DNA of 64,000 nucleotides, from positions 111,408 through 175,407 of the forward strand of contig SSNU01000069.1 in assembly GCA_012064415.1 (NCBI GenBank). Reading direction: 5' to 3'. Source of the stretch: Gyrodactylus bullatarudis. Taxonomy: Eukaryota; Platyhelminthes; Monogenea; Gyrodactylidea; Gyrodactylidae. The notes beneath the pieces were generated by a model, which worked only from the letters and a program-made list of their open reading frames with translations, ran no database searches and had not been told where the DNA came from. Shown here in pieces: positions 63,001 to 64,000 of this stretch. Each line of letters begins with the position of its first letter. The stretch's first letter is position 1. A program made the translations under genes and the position numbers.

Positions 63001-63625
63001 TTTTGGTTTTAATCGAAAGAGAAAAAAAAATCTTTTCTGTGGGGCTTTATAAATTGGTTACATAATCGCCCTAAGAGTAGAGAGTAAAAATGCTAAATTT
63101 AACTTGAATTTCATTGGTCGAGACAATACTCGAATTCCATTGGTCAACAGAAACGAGTAGAGTATATAAGTAGAAATCATTTCGGGGTAGAGTTATCTCG
63201 AACCATCATCTATCCAATTGACTGTAGTCAGATAGAAAGAAAAACAACGTTATATTCAATGAGATGTGATTAAAATTTTTTTCTTAAGATATTAAATTAC
63301 CGCCTTGGAATTTATGTAGTGAAATTCTGACAACTAGTATATAGATAATACTAACTTGATGGACCAGACTTCAGAGAAACAGGTTGAGATTCAATTGAAC
63401 CACCGACTCCGTCATTAGCCATTATAGAAATTGAATAGTCCGTACATTCAGATAAACCGGTCAATTGATAAAAAGGCTGTGTAATTCCTGTTTGAATAAC
63501 TGAACCATTTTTCTTCACAGTGAAACTGGCGGCAGCAGGAACTGAATCTGTCCATTTCATATCGATAGTAGTCGAAGATTTAGCTGTTGCTATTATACTT
63601 GATGGTGGCGTAGAAAATGAAGAAG
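47820..63625 (-). CDS. Multi-FN3 extracellular protein: five alternating A-B FN3 pairs then a SEA-like module (partial gene)
   Basis: Fourteen minus-strand exons join in frame. A-type FN3: 63625-63356, 57627-57370, 55120-54854, 54364-54050, 52638-52366. B-type FN3: 60858-60589, 55932-55762 plus 55704-55585, 54801-54529, 53988-53689, 51556-51377 plus 49617-49495. Then 49377-49250 and 48081-47820. Nearly all junctions are phase 1, as usual for FN3 exons. A domains keep the FN3 Trp/Trp-like core and an LxxCTxYxISV motif (for example GLKPCTEYSISV, GLIPCTTYQIRV). B domains lack the Trp and carry one Cys earlier (RPSC, KPAC, RPQC, VNNC, ARSC). The last two exons give TCRS...DDCQVSNVKEGSTIVDT and ELASLGISV, resembling a SEA domain. 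Predicted to be secreted or membrane-anchored; the signal peptide end lies beyond 64 kb and the 3' end (phase-1 donor at 47819) was not located. Confidence 0.85.
48160..48300 (+). repeat. CCAAT/TATA-hairpin repeat copy in an FN3 intron
   Basis: Contains TACCGGGGTAGAGT, CTGAAGAGACCCGGCGAAA (48,173-48,191), then ATATAACGTTTATCACT and TCTCTAACCTTCCTTATGAG. The arms CCGGG/CCCGG pair around the CTGAAGAG loop. Confidence 0.6.
48640..49210. repeat. Foldback element in an FN3 intron, related to the 45-kb family
   Basis: Inverted arms 48,785-48,945 (AAATGGCGCGATTTTTTCAT, TTGTTGATTACAAGG) and 49,045-49,205 (AAAAATCGCGCCATTT) flank a short centre. The words AAAATTTTTGTTGATT and AGGATCAT are shared with the 45,130-45,850 element and with 17,690-18,010. 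Confidence 0.75.
49740..50280. other. FN3 intron segment with a solo foldback terminus
   Basis: GTAAAAATCTAAAATCCTCA then CTTCATATTAACTAGC (about 49,750-49,790) matches the right end of the 45-kb and 51.7-kb foldback elements without a partner arm. The rest is AT-rich and featureless. Confidence 0.45.
50276..50350 (+). pseudogene. tRNA-like sequence, degenerate (tRNA pseudogene or SINE head)
   Basis: A D-arm GCTT...GAGC with A-box TAGTGGATTGAGCATTGG, an anticodon-arm-like TTGGACTATAATGCAA and a B-box-like AGATTCGAATACC are in tRNA order and spacing. The anticodon and T stems are damaged, so it is not a working tRNA. Confidence 0.4.
50655..50805 (-). repeat. tRNA-like head followed by a CCAAT/TATA-hairpin repeat copy
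   Basis: On the minus strand, 50,803-50,775 reads TCGGGATGGCTTAGTGGGTA GAG, a good tRNA 5' half. About 70 bp on, TATATAAATATAAC is followed by GTCGGT, CTGAAGAGA and ACCGAC (50,690-50,661), a six-bp perfect hairpin stem. Confidence 0.45.
51725..51970. repeat. Foldback element in an FN3 intron, arms about 100 bp
   Basis: The left arm (GACATGAAGATGAGAATTCA, TTTACAAAAAAAACTCAATA, GGAAAGTCAGGAAAA) and the right arm (TTTTCCTGACTTTCC, ATTGAGTTTTTTGTAAAAAT, TTCTCATCTTCATGTC) are inverted. Its ends resemble those of the 45-kb element. A solo left-arm relative is at about 59,090-59,150. Confidence 0.85.
55314..55547. repeat. Foldback element in an FN3 intron, near-identical arms of about 90 bp
   Basis: The left arm AGAAATATTTCGTTCTAGGT ... 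GCCCATGTCGCTGAATGTTA is inverted at the right (TAACATTCAGCGACATGGGC ... ACCTAGAATGAAATATTTCT). The centre of about 50 bp is itself partly symmetric (AATGGATC). A shorter copy sits at 44,408-44,545. Confidence 0.88.
55990..56260. repeat. Repeat shared, inverted, with 61,330-61,570
   Basis: AACCTTCAATTACC, TATGTGAGCTTTTTCAC and CACTGTTGCTATTTATTG at 56,080-56,145 are the reverse complement of sequence at 61,430-61,500. The 61-kb copy lies directly downstream of the Penelope RT on its coding strand, so both may be Penelope 3' regions. Confidence 0.65.
57842..58027. repeat. Inverted repeat with a CCAAT-like centre
   Basis: TTACAGTAAAAATATTTTTA and TTGAAACACGAGTATTTACC (57,842-57,881) recur inverted at 57,969-58,027, with a 20-bp internal duplication on the right. 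The centre GATTGGTCGAGACAATACT is repeated at about 63,113-63,131. Confidence 0.75.
58030..58520. repeat. Inverted repeat, arms about 115 bp
   Basis: The left arm (GGTATAAGACCTTTTTTAAA, GTCAAAGATATTTTCGGCAT) and the right arm (GAAAATATCTTTGACTTTTT, AAAAAAGGTCTTATACC) are inverted and diverged, around a 260-bp centre. It abuts the preceding inverted repeat. Confidence 0.75.
59479..60266. repeat. 788-bp near-perfect palindrome in an FN3 intron with a one-sided insertion
   Basis: Starts CTCGGAGATTTTTCAAC and ends GTTGAAAAATCTCCGAG. Arms match almost base for base over about 300 bp, including words such as GTACACCATGTGTGAATTTG, CTAGCAAGATTATGATTCCT and AGCTCTTTGTTGATGTTATA with their complements. 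The spacer is about 20 bp (near 59,945-59,965). The left arm alone carries about 137 extra bp (59,690-59,826) bounded by duplicated TTATGATTCCTGATTAAA. No coding capacity seen. Confidence 0.92.
61004..61085 (+). repeat. Tandem repeat, 19-bp unit, about 4.3 copies
   Basis: Unit TTTAGGATTATGTAATAAA begins at 61,004, 61,023, 61,042 and 61,061, with a partial fifth unit at 61,080. Copies are identical, so the array is recent. Confidence 0.95.
61625..62830 (-). mobile_element. Penelope-like element, RT plus GIY-YIG, frameshifted, in an FN3 intron
   Basis: Minus-strand frames 62673-62455 and 62471-61713 hold Penelope-type RT: motif A LDVSSLFPSIPIEE, then MGSPLSPLLTDIFL, the catalytic box RYVDDTF and LSFLDVKLTRREDGS...KYLHYASFSPISHK, all typical of Penelope RT. 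The frame changes near 62,460-62,490. After KFQCDC a second change puts the nuclease YIGRTIRKLSTRAEDHLKK in another frame (61,725-61,630), the GIY-YIG domain characteristic of this class. Two shifts make it inactive, but the coding body is well kept. It lies in the same orientation as the host gene. Confidence 0.88.
63100..63220 (+). repeat. CCAAT and TATA-like block, diverged member of the promoter-hairpin repeat
   Basis: CATTGGTCGAGACAATACT and CCATTGGTCAACAG precede TATATAAGTAG, then TTCGGGGTAGAGTTATCTCGAA, which can fold as a short stem-loop. The GGGTAGAGT word is shared with the 48,160 copy. Confidence 0.4.
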
Positions 63626-63789
63626 CTGTGTGAAATAATTGTGAGAAAAGTAAAAGTTGGTATTGAAAAATACAATAAATATAGATGAATGAATCTTTAT
63701 ATTCGAAAAAACTATCTTGGAAAAAAAGAACTCAATTTTTCTAGCTTGTAGAAAAGAAGAATTATTATATTGATAAAGCAGCTGAAAAA

Positions 63790-63905
63790 TCGGGTACCAA
63801 GATGTCAACTCGAAGTGTCAGATCATAAGACGAGCTTTCGTCAAAGATTTATTCAAAGTAGCTGGCCTCTGCTCTAGTAAGATGCTGTTGATCAAAGTTA
63901 TATGG
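63790..63905 (-). mobile_element. Possible gag remnant of an LTR retrotransposon
   Basis: A minus-strand frame reads LIQELKHHITLINSI then LLEQRPATLNKSLTKARL and stops. The LLE-x-x-P-x-TL-x-x-(S/A)L-x-x-A pattern is typical of the end of the Ty3/gypsy capsid region. The last 200 bp of the window are visibly richer in G+C than the neighbourhood. No other gag segment is clear. Confidence 0.35.
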
Positions 63906-64000
63906 TGTTTAAGTTCCTGAATGAGGTGAAAATTAACAGGTCACCTTCATCCAGACTCGAAGTTGAGGCTCGGATCTCCGTAGAACAGTGGAGTTGCCGA

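Noticed and set aside
1..64000. CRISPR arrays, operons, riboswitches or other prokaryotic features
   Set aside because: The sequence is clearly eukaryotic: spliceosomal introns, animal-specific protein families and eukaryotic retroelements. The 19-bp tandem at 61,004 has no spacers.

Overview
The window is nuclear DNA of an invertebrate animal: AT-rich, intron-bearing and crowded with decayed transposable elements. Hallmarks are a Gli/Ci zinc-finger factor, a BAZ1/ACF1 chromatin remodeller subunit, a G-alpha-12/13 subunit, a G-gamma subunit, a tektin, an enkurin-type protein and a long fibronectin-III protein. Some genes have introns of only 24-31 nt, among the shortest known in animals, while others have kilobase introns filled with repeats. 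Very short introns are known from dicyemids and some other small-bodied parasites, but I cannot name the taxon from this sequence.

Layout. 1-2,030: 3' part of a Ty3/gypsy pol with one frameshift, then the start of a probable 3' LTR. 2,427-4,124 (-): tektin, four exons. 4,269-6,508 (+): G-alpha-12/13, three exons, divergent from tektin with 144 bp between the start codons. 6,923-8,000 (+): unrecognised 307-residue protein with 24- and 25-nt introns. 8,266-12,120 (-): Gli-type factor with five C2H2 fingers, plus a likely 5' exon at 16,468-16,735. 12.1-27.1 kb: long gene-poor stretch, probably the Gli 5' introns and regulatory region. 27,123-35,226 (-): BAZ1/ACF1 (WAC, DDT/WHIM, two PHD fingers, bromodomain). 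36,129-36,311 (-): single-exon G-gamma with a CaaX box. 36,488-37,155 (+): enkurin-domain gene in four small exons, divergent from G-gamma. 37.3-42.5 kb: non-LTR retrotransposon graveyard. 42.6-47.8 kb: foldback and TIR elements. 47,820-63,625 (-): exons of a secreted or membrane protein with ten FN3-like domains in five strictly alternating A-B pairs, followed by a SEA-like module. Both ends of that gene lie outside what I can resolve.

How the genes relate. Tektin and enkurin are ciliary/sperm-flagellum proteins, and each sits head-to-head with a heterotrimeric G-protein subunit. Gli and BAZ1 are nuclear regulators lying in tandem on the same strand. The FN3 gene is an extracellular or adhesion-type protein.

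Mobile DNA includes Ty3/gypsy, at least two non-LTR families, Penelope-like elements with GIY-YIG remnants (one in a BAZ1 intron, one in an FN3 intron), several foldback/TIR families including a near-perfect 788-bp palindrome, and a dispersed repeat that joins a CCAAT/TATA-like block to a covarying hairpin.

Exon boundaries were derived by hand from GT/AG signals and reading-frame continuity, so they are predictions without transcript support.
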